Positions 1 through 5,890 of a stretch of 8,477 bases of DNA are shown here, piece by piece. How positions within the stretch are numbered: position 1 is the first letter of the stretch; each line of letters opens with the position of its first letter. Below the pieces are notes generated by a model. It made no database searches. It had not been told where the DNA came from and saw only the letters and a list, made by a program, of their open reading frames with translations. A program made the translations under genes and the position numbers. The DNA is from Deltaproteobacteria bacterium (GTDB lineage Bacteria; Desulfobacterota; Desulfobacteria; Desulfobacterales; SG8-13). Where the stretch lies: assembly GCA_024639205.1 (NCBI GenBank), contig JAHEIV010000107.1, positions 1 to 8,477 of the forward strand, in the 5' to 3' direction.

Positions 1-1843
1 GGGATTCAAAACGCTCTTTTTTCAGGTATTCGAGCACCAGATCGGCGGTGACGATCAGGTGTGTCCAGTTTTGCTCGGAAATTCGGACAGTGGCTTTTCG
101 CAGCACGGATGCGATCTGCCGCTCCAGGCTGCGCACGCCCGCTTCACGGGTATAATCCTGGATGATCTTGATGATTGCACCGTCCATGAAAGTGATTTCT
201 TCTTCTTTTAAACCATGATCCTTCAACTGGCGTGGAACTATGTGCTGCTTGGCTATTTGCAGCTTCTCTTGTTCGGTGTACCCATCCAGACGGATGATCT
301 CCATTCGGTCGCGCAGCGGAGCGGGGATGGTGTCGAGCTGGTTGGCTGTGGCGATGAAGATCACCTCGCTCAGATCGAAGTCGACATCGAGATAATGGTC
401 TCGAAAGGTGAGGTTCTGGGCTGGATCGAGCACTTCCAGCAAGGCACTGCTCGGGTCGCCGCGCCAGTCCTGGCCGACCTTGTCGATTTCGTCGAGAATA
501 AAAACCGGGTTGCGCGTACCGGAACGCTTGATGGCCTGGATGATCCTGCCCGGCATCGCACCGATGTAAGTCCGGCGATGACCGCGGATTTCGGCCTCAT
601 CCCTCAGCCCGCCAAGGCTCATGCGCGTATAGGATCTGCCCAGCGCGCGAGCAATGCTCCTGCCCAGGCTGGTTTTTCCCACCCCGGGAGGCCCGACCAG
701 GCAGAGGATAACGCCAATGATCGACTGTTCGTTATCCGTACCACCCGAAGAGCCTCTGGAACGGACCAGGCTGCGCACGGCCAGGTATTCAATCAGACGC
801 TCCTTGACGTCGTTTAGGCCGAAATGATCTTCATCGAGCACACGGCGTGCACCGGGGATATCGTCGCTGTCCTCACTGGTGTGCTTCCATGGCAAGTCCA
901 GAACCCAGTCCAGGTATGTCTGGATCATGGGATATTCGGCCGATTGCGGCGACAGGTTTTTAAACCGTTTCAGTTCGCGCAGCGCTTCATTGCGAGCCTC
1001 TTCGGATAGATCGGCCTCTTCGATGCGCTTTGCGTAAGTTTCTGCCTCGGAGCCTTGACCCTCTTCACCCTCGCCCAGCTCCTTTTGTATCGCTTCGAGC
1101 TGCCGGCGAAGAAAGAATTTTCGCTGCGTGTCTGTCATCTCCTTTTGTATGTCGGATTGAATTTTGCTCCCGATTTCCAGCAGATCCCTCTCTCGGGACA
1201 AGTGTCTGCCCAGCTGCAGCAATTTTTCCTTTACGCTGTTTTGGTCCAGGATGCCTTGACGTTCGTCGACACCCAGATTTAAACCCAGCGCGATGACGTA
1301 AGCCAACTGCAGGGGGTCGTTGATTTCACTGACGGCACTGCCGAATTCATCTGGTATCTGCTGGGACAATTCAATGATCTCTGCGGATAGTTTGCGGACG
1401 TTGCGCACCATCGCTTCGACTTCGAGGTCGCTCTCAACCACTTCCGGGGTGAGAACGACGCGTGCACGCAAAAAGGGATCGTCGGCAACCCAGTGGGCGA
1501 CTTTGAACCGCTTCAGTCCCTGGATGATCACCAACAGCGTATCGTCGGCAGAACGGTTGGTGTGCATGATTTTCCCGATGGTCCCTATTTCATGCATCTG
1601 CCCCGGTTTGGGATCGGTTGTTTTCGGCGATTTGACGGTCAACAGCCCAATCCGTTTATCGCCCTTCATTGCGTCGTCGACAACACCGGCGTACTGGGGT
1701 GGAATCATCAACGGGGTGGCGATGGTCGGAAAAACCACCTGGTTGTGAACCGGCATTATGAGCAACTCTTCAGGAAGACTCGCTGACGCGTGGGCGAGAC
1801 TGCCATTTTCGATTTCTGCATTATTGCTTGTGTTGTTGTCCAT
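1..1843 (-). CDS. lon: ATP-dependent protease Lon, 3'-truncated by the window edge
   Basis: Lon is a cytosolic hexameric AAA+ serine protease that unfolds and degrades damaged and regulatory proteins. The visible 614 residues start MDNNTSNNAE. The LON substrate-binding domain runs from about residue 27 (LLIMPVHNQVVFP) to about 220, followed by a helical linker (RKFFLRRQLEAIQKELGE, about 241-258). The AAA+ module has Walker A GPPGVGKT (384-391), Walker B VFILDE (447-452), sensor-1 IATAN (497-501) and candidate arginine fingers in LRDRME (about 510-515). The Ser-Lys protease domain lies beyond position 1, so catalysis cannot be checked. The ATG at 1843 is supported by GGAGG at 1848-1852. Compared with E. 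coli Lon as I recall it, about 12 extra residues (GSSGGTDNEQS region, 364-374) precede Walker A. The gene is divergent from the MerR/B12-type regulator gene. Identity is very secure. Confidence 0.97.
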   Translation of the reverse strand, partial: MDNNTSNNAEIENGSLAHASASLPEELLIMPVHNQVVFPTIATPLMIPPQYAGVVDDAMKGDKRIGLLTVKSPKTTDPKPGQMHEIGTIGKIMHTNRSADDTLLVIIQGLKRFKVAHWVADDPFLRARVVLTPEVVESDLEVEAMVRNVRKLSAEIIELSQQIPDEFGSAVSEINDPLQLAYVIALGLNLGVDERQGILDQNSVKEKLLQLGRHLSRERDLLEIGSKIQSDIQKEMTDTQRKFFLRRQLEAIQKELGEGEEGQGSEAETYAKRIEEADLSEEARNEALRELKRFKNLSPQSAEYPMIQTYLDWVLDLPWKHTSEDSDDIPGARRVLDEDHFGLNDVKERLIEYLAVRSLVRSRGSSGGTDNEQSIIGVILCLVGPPGVGKTSLGRSIARALGRSYTRMSLGGLRDEAEIRGHRRTYIGAMPGRIIQAIKRSGTRNPVFILDEIDKVGQDWRGDPSSALLEVLDPAQNLTFRDHYLDVDFDLSEVIFIATANQLDTIPAPLRDRMEIIRLDGYTEQEKLQIAKQHIVPRQLKDHGLKEEEITFMDGAIIKIIQDYTREAGVRSLERQIASVLRKATVRISEQNWTHLIVTADLVLEYLKKERFES

Positions 1844-1873
1844 AGGTCCTCCGCATGAGGGAGTTGATTTCAC

Positions 1874-1902
1874 TTGACAAACAAAGTAAAATGAGGAATA
1901 AT
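1874..1902 (+). promoter_or_regulatory. Sigma70-type promoter of the CarH-like regulator gene
   Basis: A perfect -35 TTGACA (1874-1879) and a -10 AATAAT (1897-1902, five of six consensus bases) are separated by exactly 17 bases. Predicted transcription start is about 1909, leaving a leader of about 60 bases before the ATG at 1969. The first 11-bp repeat overlaps the end of the -10 box, which fits autorepression. Confidence 0.75.
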
Positions 1903-1933
1903 TTAAACAATATTTAAACATAAATTAGACAAA
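1901..1933 (+). repeat. Three tandem 11-bp direct repeats, candidate operator of the CarH-like regulator
   Basis: Three consecutive 11-base units are visible: ATTTAAACAAT (1901-1911), ATTTAAACATA (1912-1922) and AATTAGACAAA (1923-1933). The first nine bases are identical in units 1 and 2, and unit 3 differs from them at two of the nine. The shared core is A(T/A)TTA(A/G)ACA. CarH of Thermus thermophilus is known to bind tandem 11-bp direct repeats with an ACA-containing core, one MerR domain per repeat. The repeats cover the start region of both divergent promoters. Assigning them to the adjacent regulator is inference from architecture and position. Confidence 0.65.
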
Positions 1934-1949
1934 ATATTTTCTATGTCAA
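1922..1949 (-). promoter_or_regulatory. Probable lon promoter, reading leftward
   Basis: On the minus strand a perfect -35 TTGACA (1949 to 1944) is followed after 16 bases by TAATTT (1927 to 1922), a poor -10 match. The -35 is exact and correctly oriented, but the -10 is weak, so a different -10 register or another sigma factor (lon is often heat-induced) is possible. The element overlaps repeats 2 and 3 of the tandem array. Confidence 0.45.
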
Positions 1950-1968
1950 GTCCTCAACAACCTATTTC

Positions 1969-2910
1969 ATGAAAAGTGTAAATTTTCATACGATTCGTTC
2001 CGTAGCGCAGCGCACCGGCTTGAAACCGCACCTGATTCGAACCTGGGAGCGGCGCTACCGCGCCATAGTACCGCAGAGGACACCGACCAATCGGCGGGTA
2101 TACGCGGAGAGCGATATCGAGAAGTTGCAACTGCTCAAGCAGTCCGTTGAACGGGGCCATAGTATCTCGCAAATCGCCCGATTGAGCCGGAAAAAACTGC
2201 ACGAGCTGCTGAGAACCACCCCCGCCGGCAGGAAGCTGGCAACCGAGTTCGACAGCAGAGATGCTGAGTCCGTATCACCGGAAAAATGCCAGCGACAGGC
2301 TCTGCTCGCCATTGCTGATCTTAATCCACCGAAACTCGAACAGGTCTTGGCAAGTGCGGTCGTCAACCTTTCCCGAACGGATGTCATCCATCGCGTCATC
2401 ATGCCGCTTTTTACGACCATCGGCGACCGCTGGGCAGCCGGCCAGCTGCGGATCACTTGCGAACACATGGCCACGATCGTGGTGCGGTCATTCTTGTGGG
2501 ATATGCTGCGCAGTGTGGAGCTTGCCGAAAATGCACCCAAAATTATTCTGGCGACCCCGGTGGGTCAATGGCATGAGCTGGGTCTGCTGGCGGTTGCCGT
2601 GGAGGCCGCCGAATGCGGTTGGAGACCAATTTATTTTGGACCCAACCTGCCGGCGGAAGAAATTGCCTTCGCCGTTGAGCGCACGGGCGCCCAGGCACTC
2701 GCTCTGTATATTGCCCACAGCCTCGATGCCGGTCGCCTGCCGCTGGAGCTCGAAAAGCTGCACCGCTACATCAACGGTCGCATACCGGTCTTTGTCGGAG
2801 GCAGTGGCTGTGAAGCGCTGAAAAGTTCCATAACAAAGATGAAAGCAATCACAATCGAAGAAGTTCTGCAATTCCGCAAAAAACTTCGACAGCTTACCGA
2901 CAACCCTTAG
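1969..2910 (+). CDS. MerR-family regulator with cobalamin-binding module (CarH/LitR-like)
   Basis: This is a 313-residue one-component transcription factor with the CarH/LitR layout. It has an N-terminal MerR winged helix (HTIRSVAQRTGLKPHLIRTWERRY, 7-30; RRVYAESDIEKL, 42-53), a helical cobalamin cap (about 105-185) and a Rossmann-type B12 domain (about 191-310). The cap carries the W-x9-EH signature (W155, E165, H166) that in CarH shields the adenosyl group of coenzyme B12. H202 in QWHELG is the expected lower cobalt ligand, and VGGSG (276-280) is the nucleotide-loop glycine motif. In CarH, apo or light-exposed protein leaves DNA and adenosylcobalamin-bound tetramer represses. Two oddities: the residue after W155 is Ala where T. 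thermophilus CarH, as I recall, has the photo-adduct His132; and the acidic residue of the DxHxxG-like motif is Gln200. No good Shine-Dalgarno precedes the ATG at 1969, but this start gives a complete MerR domain. Probably autoregulated and acting on lon. Confidence 0.88.
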   Translation: MKSVNFHTIRSVAQRTGLKPHLIRTWERRYRAIVPQRTPTNRRVYAESDIEKLQLLKQSVERGHSISQIARLSRKKLHELLRTTPAGRKLATEFDSRDAESVSPEKCQRQALLAIADLNPPKLEQVLASAVVNLSRTDVIHRVIMPLFTTIGDRWAAGQLRITCEHMATIVVRSFLWDMLRSVELAENAPKIILATPVGQWHELGLLAVAVEAAECGWRPIYFGPNLPAEEIAFAVERTGAQALALYIAHSLDAGRLPLELEKLHRYINGRIPVFVGGSGCEALKSSITKMKAITIEEVLQFRKKLRQLTDNP

Positions 2911-2990
2911 AAGCCTTTTCCATTGTTTTCCTGCCGTTGCTTTCCCTCCCGCCCGACAGTTTTAATGCCCACGTTAAATAACCGATGACA

Positions 2991-3010
2991 AAGCCCCAGG
3001 TGCTGGGCTT
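2991..3010. terminator. Short hairpin, possible bidirectional terminator
   Basis: AAGCCC (2991-2996) pairs with GGGCTT (3005-3010), with two further inner pairs if one C is bulged. It sits 80 bases past the regulator stop codon and between convergent genes. No uridine tract follows on either strand, so termination is only a positional guess. Confidence 0.3.
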
Positions 3011-3089
3011 GCTGAATCGAAAGCTGTAGCCAGAGTAATGGTTTACACCTAATTTGAAGGAAAAAGCATTTGGGTGGAAGGATAGGAAA

Positions 3090-3166
3090 GAGAGGGGAGA
3101 ATCGTTGTTAAGCTGGCCAAGTTCAATAAAGTATTATTAGTTTCCAGTACAACGTTCACCCCTCTC
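3090..3166. repeat. Long imperfect inverted repeat (about 21 bp of stem)
   Basis: Left arm 3090-3116 pairs with right arm 3144-3166. GAGAGGGG pairs with CCCCTCTC (8 bp), then an A/A mismatch, GAA with TTC, a bulged T, CGTTGT with ACAACG, a small internal loop and CTGG with CCAG. A 27-base AT-rich loop closes it. The structure is far longer than a usual terminator and lacks a T-run. It may be an RNA structure, a processing site or a small interspersed repeat; the sequence alone cannot tell which. Confidence 0.6.
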
Positions 3167-3225
3167 GTGGTGACATTGGGACTTTCGGGTGTATTCGCCG
3201 TAAAACCGGTATTTCAGTTTTGAAG

Positions 3226-3516
3226 TTACATGGTCTTTCCCATGCCGTGAACGTTTAAGAACTGTGTCCACTCTTCATCATCAATGACATTGTCGCTGTT
3301 TGCATCCAGCATGTCAAAAGCCGCCTTCAGGTTCCTGGAATGAAACGCTTCATATTCATCAAAGGTGACCAGGGTGTCCGCGTTGGTGTCCATCTCGCCC
3401 AGATCTTTGGTAAACATTCCGAATCCATCCGCACCGTGTATTCCTGCGAACGCCAGAGCCGCCGCGGCGAATATCGCGAACGCGAGAACAGGCAGTATCG
3501 TTGTTGTTTTTTTCAT
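3226..3516 (-). CDS. Small exported protein with two EF-hand calcium-binding loops
   Basis: This is a 96-residue protein. Residues 1-24 form a Sec-type signal peptide: MKKTT, then the hydrophobic ILPVLAFAIFAAAALAFA, with likely cleavage after AFA. There is no lipobox cysteine, so it should be soluble in the periplasm or secreted. Two 12-residue EF-hand loops follow: DTNADTLVTFDE (43-54) and DANSDNVIDDEE (71-82). Both have acidic or Asn ligands at loop positions 1, 3 and 5, a hydrophobic residue at 8 and Glu at 12. Position 6 is Thr and Asn rather than the usual Gly. Between them lies the helix EYEAFHSRNLKAAFDML. The ATG at 3516 has AAGGAGT upstream at good spacing, and a promoter lies at 3612-3639. 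The family is known to bind calcium, but what this one does with it (sensing, buffering, surface role) is not shown. Confidence 0.85.
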   Translation of the reverse strand: MKKTTTILPVLAFAIFAAAALAFAGIHGADGFGMFTKDLGEMDTNADTLVTFDEYEAFHSRNLKAAFDMLDANSDNVIDDEEWTQFLNVHGMGKTM

Positions 3517-3611
3517 TTGTATGACTCCTTATGGATTTTCATGACGCTTCCTGATTTCCGGTAGCCGTCAATCCGGCTCATTTTGTTTAATATTTGCTTA
3601 ATTAATGTTAA

Positions 3612-3639
3612 AGAATAATGCGCAGCACTTCGATGTCAA
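3612..3639 (-). promoter_or_regulatory. Sigma70-type promoter of the EF-hand gene
   Basis: On the minus strand a perfect -35 TTGACA (3639 to 3634) is followed after 16 bases by TATTCT (3617 to 3612), four of six -10 consensus bases. The predicted start is near 3605, giving a leader of about 90 bases with the AGCCG/CGGCT hairpin at 3563-3578. It suggests the EF-hand gene is transcribed independently of the DUF2845 gene. Confidence 0.5.
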
Positions 3640-3811
3640 TCCATTACAAGAAAAAAAGATTCGATCGAATATGCGGAACCCGTTGTCGGCGGTTATAAGC
3701 CGCCCTGGGGGCAATGACGATTTATTCCGAATCGGTCATTCAGACTCTTGGAAAGACGGTTTTCGTGGAGGCCGGGGGGGATAATCGATCCTGTTCAACC
3801 CCGGTCTTTTT
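3640..3811 (+). ncRNA. Candidate structured RNA ending in an intrinsic terminator
   Basis: Read on the plus strand, three hairpins follow one another. The first is GGCGG (3688-3692) with CCGCC (3700-3704). The second is AATGAC plus GATT (3713-3722) with AATC, a bulged G, then GTCATT (3730-3740). The third is the terminator stem at 3770-3806 with its U5 tail. No plus-strand gene lies within 850 bases upstream, so the terminator has no known client. The 5' end is arbitrary because I see no convincing promoter, only weak boxes. I recognise no known RNA family. An alternative is that the hairpins belong to the 3' region of the minus-strand DUF2845 transcript. Confidence 0.35.
3770..3811 (+). terminator. 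Rho-independent terminator, plus strand
   Basis: GGCCGGGG (3770-3777) pairs with CCCCGGTC (3799-3806), eight pairs including one G-U, and is followed directly by TTTTT (3807-3811). The loop is 21 bases. On the minus strand no T-run follows, so orientation is plus. It stands just past the 3' end of the convergent DUF2845 gene and may also block antisense transcription into it. Confidence 0.6.
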
Positions 3812-3835
3812 GTGGACTTGCGATGAGCCGTGGGT

Positions 3836-4216
3836 TCAGTGGCCACCTTTCTCGTCGGTTTCCATCCGAATCAGTTTGCCGTTCTCAAAATAAAGATGGC
3901 GGACAAACCGTGTGGGTCCGAAATCATAGGTCCAACGCTCCATTTGAATTGGCGTCGTTATTTTCTCCGGGGCCTGATAGCGTTCGGTTTCGTAATCAAA
4001 GATTCGTGCAACGGTGGTGTTGCGGCCTTCTTTCCACTGGGAGAGCTCATCGGGTTCGCCGCATTTCTCCGTCACTTCGGATTGGGTGTCTCCGATAGAA
4101 ACCAGGCGGCCCCGGCAGCGCAGGGTTCGCTCTGAGGCCGTGCCGGCATCGGTGCACAAAAAAAAGGACAAAACAAGAAACAGCAGGCATGGCCATTTCA
4201 AGGACAGCCCAATCAT
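3836..4216 (-). CDS. DUF2845 family periplasmic protein
   Basis: This is a 126-residue exported protein. Residues 1-27 are a signal peptide (hydrophobic core WPCLLFLVLSFFL, likely cleavage after AGTA). The mature part shows the DUF2845 pattern: LRCRGRLVSIGDTQSEVTEKCGEP (32-55), with two cysteines C34 and C52 probably forming a disulfide, then WTYDFGPTRFVRHLYFENGKLIRME (95-119), the family's C-terminal W-Y-F/GP-F-L-F-G-L block. The family is short, periplasmic and of unknown function, with a fold resembling small lipoprotein-like beta domains such as SmpA/BamE (a weak analogy). The ATG at 4216 has AGGGGA at good distance. It lies 55 bases downstream of the membrane-protein gene on the same strand and is probably co-transcribed with it. 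Family assignment is from memory of the motif pattern. Confidence 0.8.
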   Translation of the reverse strand: MIGLSLKWPCLLFLVLSFFLCTDAGTASERTLRCRGRLVSIGDTQSEVTEKCGEPDELSQWKEGRNTTVARIFDYETERYQAPEKITTPIQMERWTYDFGPTRFVRHLYFENGKLIRMETDEKGGH

Positions 4217-4271
4217 TTACGATCCCCTTCTGCGGGTACCATCCAATCGGCGTTGCTGTCGACGGAAACTC

Positions 4272-5009
4272 TCAGCCCTGCGGTGCTATCGTGATGGAGG
4301 CAAGCAGCAGGTCGATTTCTTGCTGACCCAGCGAGGACAGCTTGATTCGAAACAGATGATCCGATAAATCGAACAGGTAGACAAAGACTTCCCGGGTGGT
4401 TTGGGGGTCACCGAATTGAAATCCCCTGAAACGCTTTGTTTCGAATTGATAAATGACATCGCCCAGCGGGCTGTAAACCGCTTTGAGCAGCAGCATCGAG
4501 GGCAGCCGCATCAGCTCGGTTCTGCTGGTGAAAAGGCTGCCCTTGTCCGGCGTGGCGTGAAGGCAAAAATTCACGACCGCATATTCCGATTGGAGGTTTT
4601 CGTGCCCCCAGAACCGCCGCATGGCCTCGGCCTGGCCGGGATGAGCCCCGAGCAGGGCATCGAGCACGCCCTCGCCTTCTTTCTGGCTGGAGACAATCAC
4701 TGTTTTGCTGCTCTCAAACACAAAAGCCCGGGCATAATCGGAACGAAAGGTCCTGAGTGCTTTCGACGGAACCCTGAAACGCAGATTTCCGCTGGCATAT
4801 TCATACCCGCCTTCACGATCGGCCGGTTCGGCGACGGCTCGTTTCTGAGGAACCAGGTACATGCGCGGAGAGGCATCCCGGGAATATTTCATGCGCATCG
4901 GTATGATGATCTTCAATTTGGGAAAAAGGTAGGCGCCCAGGCCGGCGATGACAAACAGCACAGCGATCGCAGGAAGAACGGTCTTTTTTGTCAGAAATCG
5001 AGAAGCCAT
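4272..5009 (-). CDS. Single-pass membrane-anchored protein of unknown function
   Basis: I do not recognise this 245-residue protein. From the ATG at 5009 it begins MASRFLTKK, followed by one hydrophobic segment (VLPAIAVLFVIAGLGAYLF, 11-29). That is a signal-anchor with the bulk of the protein in the periplasm. The rest is a mixed alpha/beta soluble region with no catalytic motif I can name. Two cues stand out: an FRVP-SKALRTF segment and a C-terminal LFDLSDHLFRIKLSS stretch ending in a short helix. In-frame starts also exist at 5090 (ATG) and 5105 (GTG); they would add 27 or 32 basic residues before the membrane segment. None has a good Shine-Dalgarno. I chose 5009 because it gives a standard anchor and because a strong hairpin (5120-5136) lies just before the longest form. 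Its neighbours suggest an envelope role; nothing more can be said. Confidence 0.7.
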   Translation of the reverse strand: MASRFLTKKTVLPAIAVLFVIAGLGAYLFPKLKIIIPMRMKYSRDASPRMYLVPQKRAVAEPADREGGYEYASGNLRFRVPSKALRTFRSDYARAFVFESSKTVIVSSQKEGEGVLDALLGAHPGQAEAMRRFWGHENLQSEYAVVNFCLHATPDKGSLFTSRTELMRLPSMLLLKAVYSPLGDVIYQFETKRFRGFQFGDPQTTREVFVYLFDLSDHLFRIKLSSLGQQEIDLLLASITIAPQG

Positions 5010-5119
5010 GTGGTCCGTTCGCCGCCTTGTTTGGAAAGCAGCAACCCGGTTGTTTTTGAGCGATCGCTGCCGTGCTGATTGAAGCGCCATCGTTTCGGCT
5101 GCCACCGAAGCAGCCGGTG

Positions 5120-5136
5120 CCTGCCCGCCGGGCAGG
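5120..5136. terminator. Strong GC hairpin between two minus-strand genes
   Basis: CCTGCCC (5120-5126) pairs with GGGCAGG (5130-5136) around a 3-base loop, a perfect 17-base palindromic unit. It lies just past the stop of the small gene ending at 5148. No T-run follows, so it may attenuate transcription or protect RNA ends rather than terminate cleanly. Confidence 0.4.
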
Positions 5137-5147
5137 AGGCTATGCTA

Positions 5148-5453
5148 TCAACCCTGGTAGATCCTGTCGGCTACATCGGCGAGCCCATAATCGAAGCCGC
5201 CATCTTCGAGCACGCGAAACAGATCCCGCATCCGCTGCAGGTCGTCGGTAACGACCTCTGCGCACCGGTTTTCCGTGATGATGTCAAACCGGTGTTTCTC
5301 CAGCAGACGGATCGCATCCGGAAGCCGGTCCACCAGAATGCCGAGAATCGAAAAATCACCCATGTAATCAACCGGCATCGACCGCTCGGTCAGTCGCTGT
5401 CTCTGCCGATTGTCGCCGGTATGCTCTTTGGAAAGGATCGCTATTTTTCCCAT
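5148..5453 (-). CDS. Small conserved-looking cytosolic protein, possibly ACT-like fold
   Basis: This is a 101-residue protein without signal peptide or membrane segment. The N-terminus MGKIAILSKEHTGDNRQRQRL is charged. Residues 32-62 (GDFSILGILVDRLPDAIRLLEKHRFDIIT) read as strand, helix, strand, and 63-100 (ENRCAEVVTDDLQRMRDLFRVLEDGGFDYGLADVADRIYQ) as another strand-helix-strand pair. That order resembles an ACT or ferredoxin-like regulatory fold, but no ligand motif is clear and I do not recognise the family. The ATG at 5453 is chosen over the one at 5474 because GGAG stands 6 bases before it, while the upstream ATG has no ribosome site. A promoter at 5499-5527 gives it its own transcript, possibly continuing through the hairpin at 5120 into the membrane-protein gene. 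Confidence 0.65.
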   Translation of the reverse strand: MGKIAILSKEHTGDNRQRQRLTERSMPVDYMGDFSILGILVDRLPDAIRLLEKHRFDIITENRCAEVVTDDLQRMRDLFRVLEDGGFDYGLADVADRIYQG

Positions 5454-5498
5454 TGGTTCTCCACGAGCTGTCATTTGGGCAACGGTTCACCGATGGTA

Positions 5499-5527
5499 TT
5501 TATACAACGGACCGGTACAAAAAACAA
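5499..5527 (-). promoter_or_regulatory. Promoter of the small 101-residue protein gene
   Basis: On the minus strand TTGTTT (5527 to 5522) is followed after 17 bases by TATAAA (5504 to 5499), five of six -10 consensus bases. The -35 matches only in TTG. The start near 5492 would leave a leader of about 40 bases with a proper Shine-Dalgarno. Confidence 0.5.
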
Positions 5528-5890
5528 ACCGTTCGGAAAAACCATCCGGACGAGAGCAATCGAAAACCCCGGTTCAGGACCCAAGAGAGAAATAAAACTC
5601 GTTTACGGACAGGCAGACTGAAAAGGCCCTTGTATTTTTCGAGCATATCGGCAGCACCGATGGATGGACCCGCTTCGATCGTACTGCCCACAATCTTGTT
5701 GACGGTTTTTAAACGGGCAGTGCTCACTCACCTCCGGTGATTAGAGATCGGTTTGCTTGTGCCTGGTCCCGGCGGGCATGGGGACAGGCGAGCGCAATAC
5801 ATATCCGATCCGACTGTCTTCGAGGCGGGGTTGATCCGTGCAGCAACAGCCACATGGTAAAGCAACCCCGGGCGGGGATCCCAATTGGTA

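Larger units (their letters stand above)
1844..1968. promoter_or_regulatory. Divergent control region between lon and the CarH-like regulator
   Basis: This 125-bp AT-rich gap separates two divergent genes and holds everything needed to control both. It contains the lon Shine-Dalgarno (complement of CCTCC at 1848-1852), a rightward promoter (1874-1902), a probable leftward promoter (1922-1949), three tandem 11-bp repeats (1901-1933) and an 8-bp perfect dyad, ACTTGACA at 1872-1879 with TGTCAAGT at 1944-1951. The two start points would fall only a few bases apart (about 1909 and 1915) with polymerases moving past each other. A protein bound in the middle could therefore block both. Confidence 0.7.
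2911..3225. other. Convergent intergenic region with two hairpins, no gene seen
   Basis: These 315 bases lie between the 3' ends of the regulator gene (plus) and the EF-hand gene (minus). I find no credible coding region on either strand. The content is a short GC-rich hairpin at 2991-3010 and a long imperfect hairpin at 3090-3166. Both could serve transcription termination of the convergent genes, although neither is followed by a proper T-run. Confidence 0.6.
3517..3835. other. Intergenic region: EF-hand gene promoter (minus) and a plus-strand hairpin series
   Basis: This 319-base stretch has no credible gene. Its left part holds the minus-strand promoter of the EF-hand gene and a small AGCCG/CGGCT hairpin (3563-3578) in that gene's leader. 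Its right part (from about 3640) holds a 12-bp perfect palindrome ATTCGATCGAAT (3659-3670), two hairpins and a plus-strand intrinsic terminator. Confidence 0.6.

Noticed and set aside
215..817. Plus-strand open frame of 200 codons
   Set aside because: Lies wholly antisense to the secure lon gene, in low-complexity reverse-strand composition, with no ribosome site or family resemblance.
1844..1968. CRISPR-like array in the tandem repeats
   Set aside because: Units are 11 bp without spacers; this is an operator-type array, not a CRISPR.
3800..3900. GCCACTG-like string on the minus strand suggesting a cobalamin riboswitch
   Set aside because: It lies at the 3' end of the DUF2845 coding region, and none of the other conserved cobalamin riboswitch blocks are present.
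4401..5078. Plus-strand open frame of 225 codons
   Set aside because: Mirror of the membrane-anchored protein gene. The minus-strand frame has a clean membrane anchor, while the plus frame looks like composition noise.
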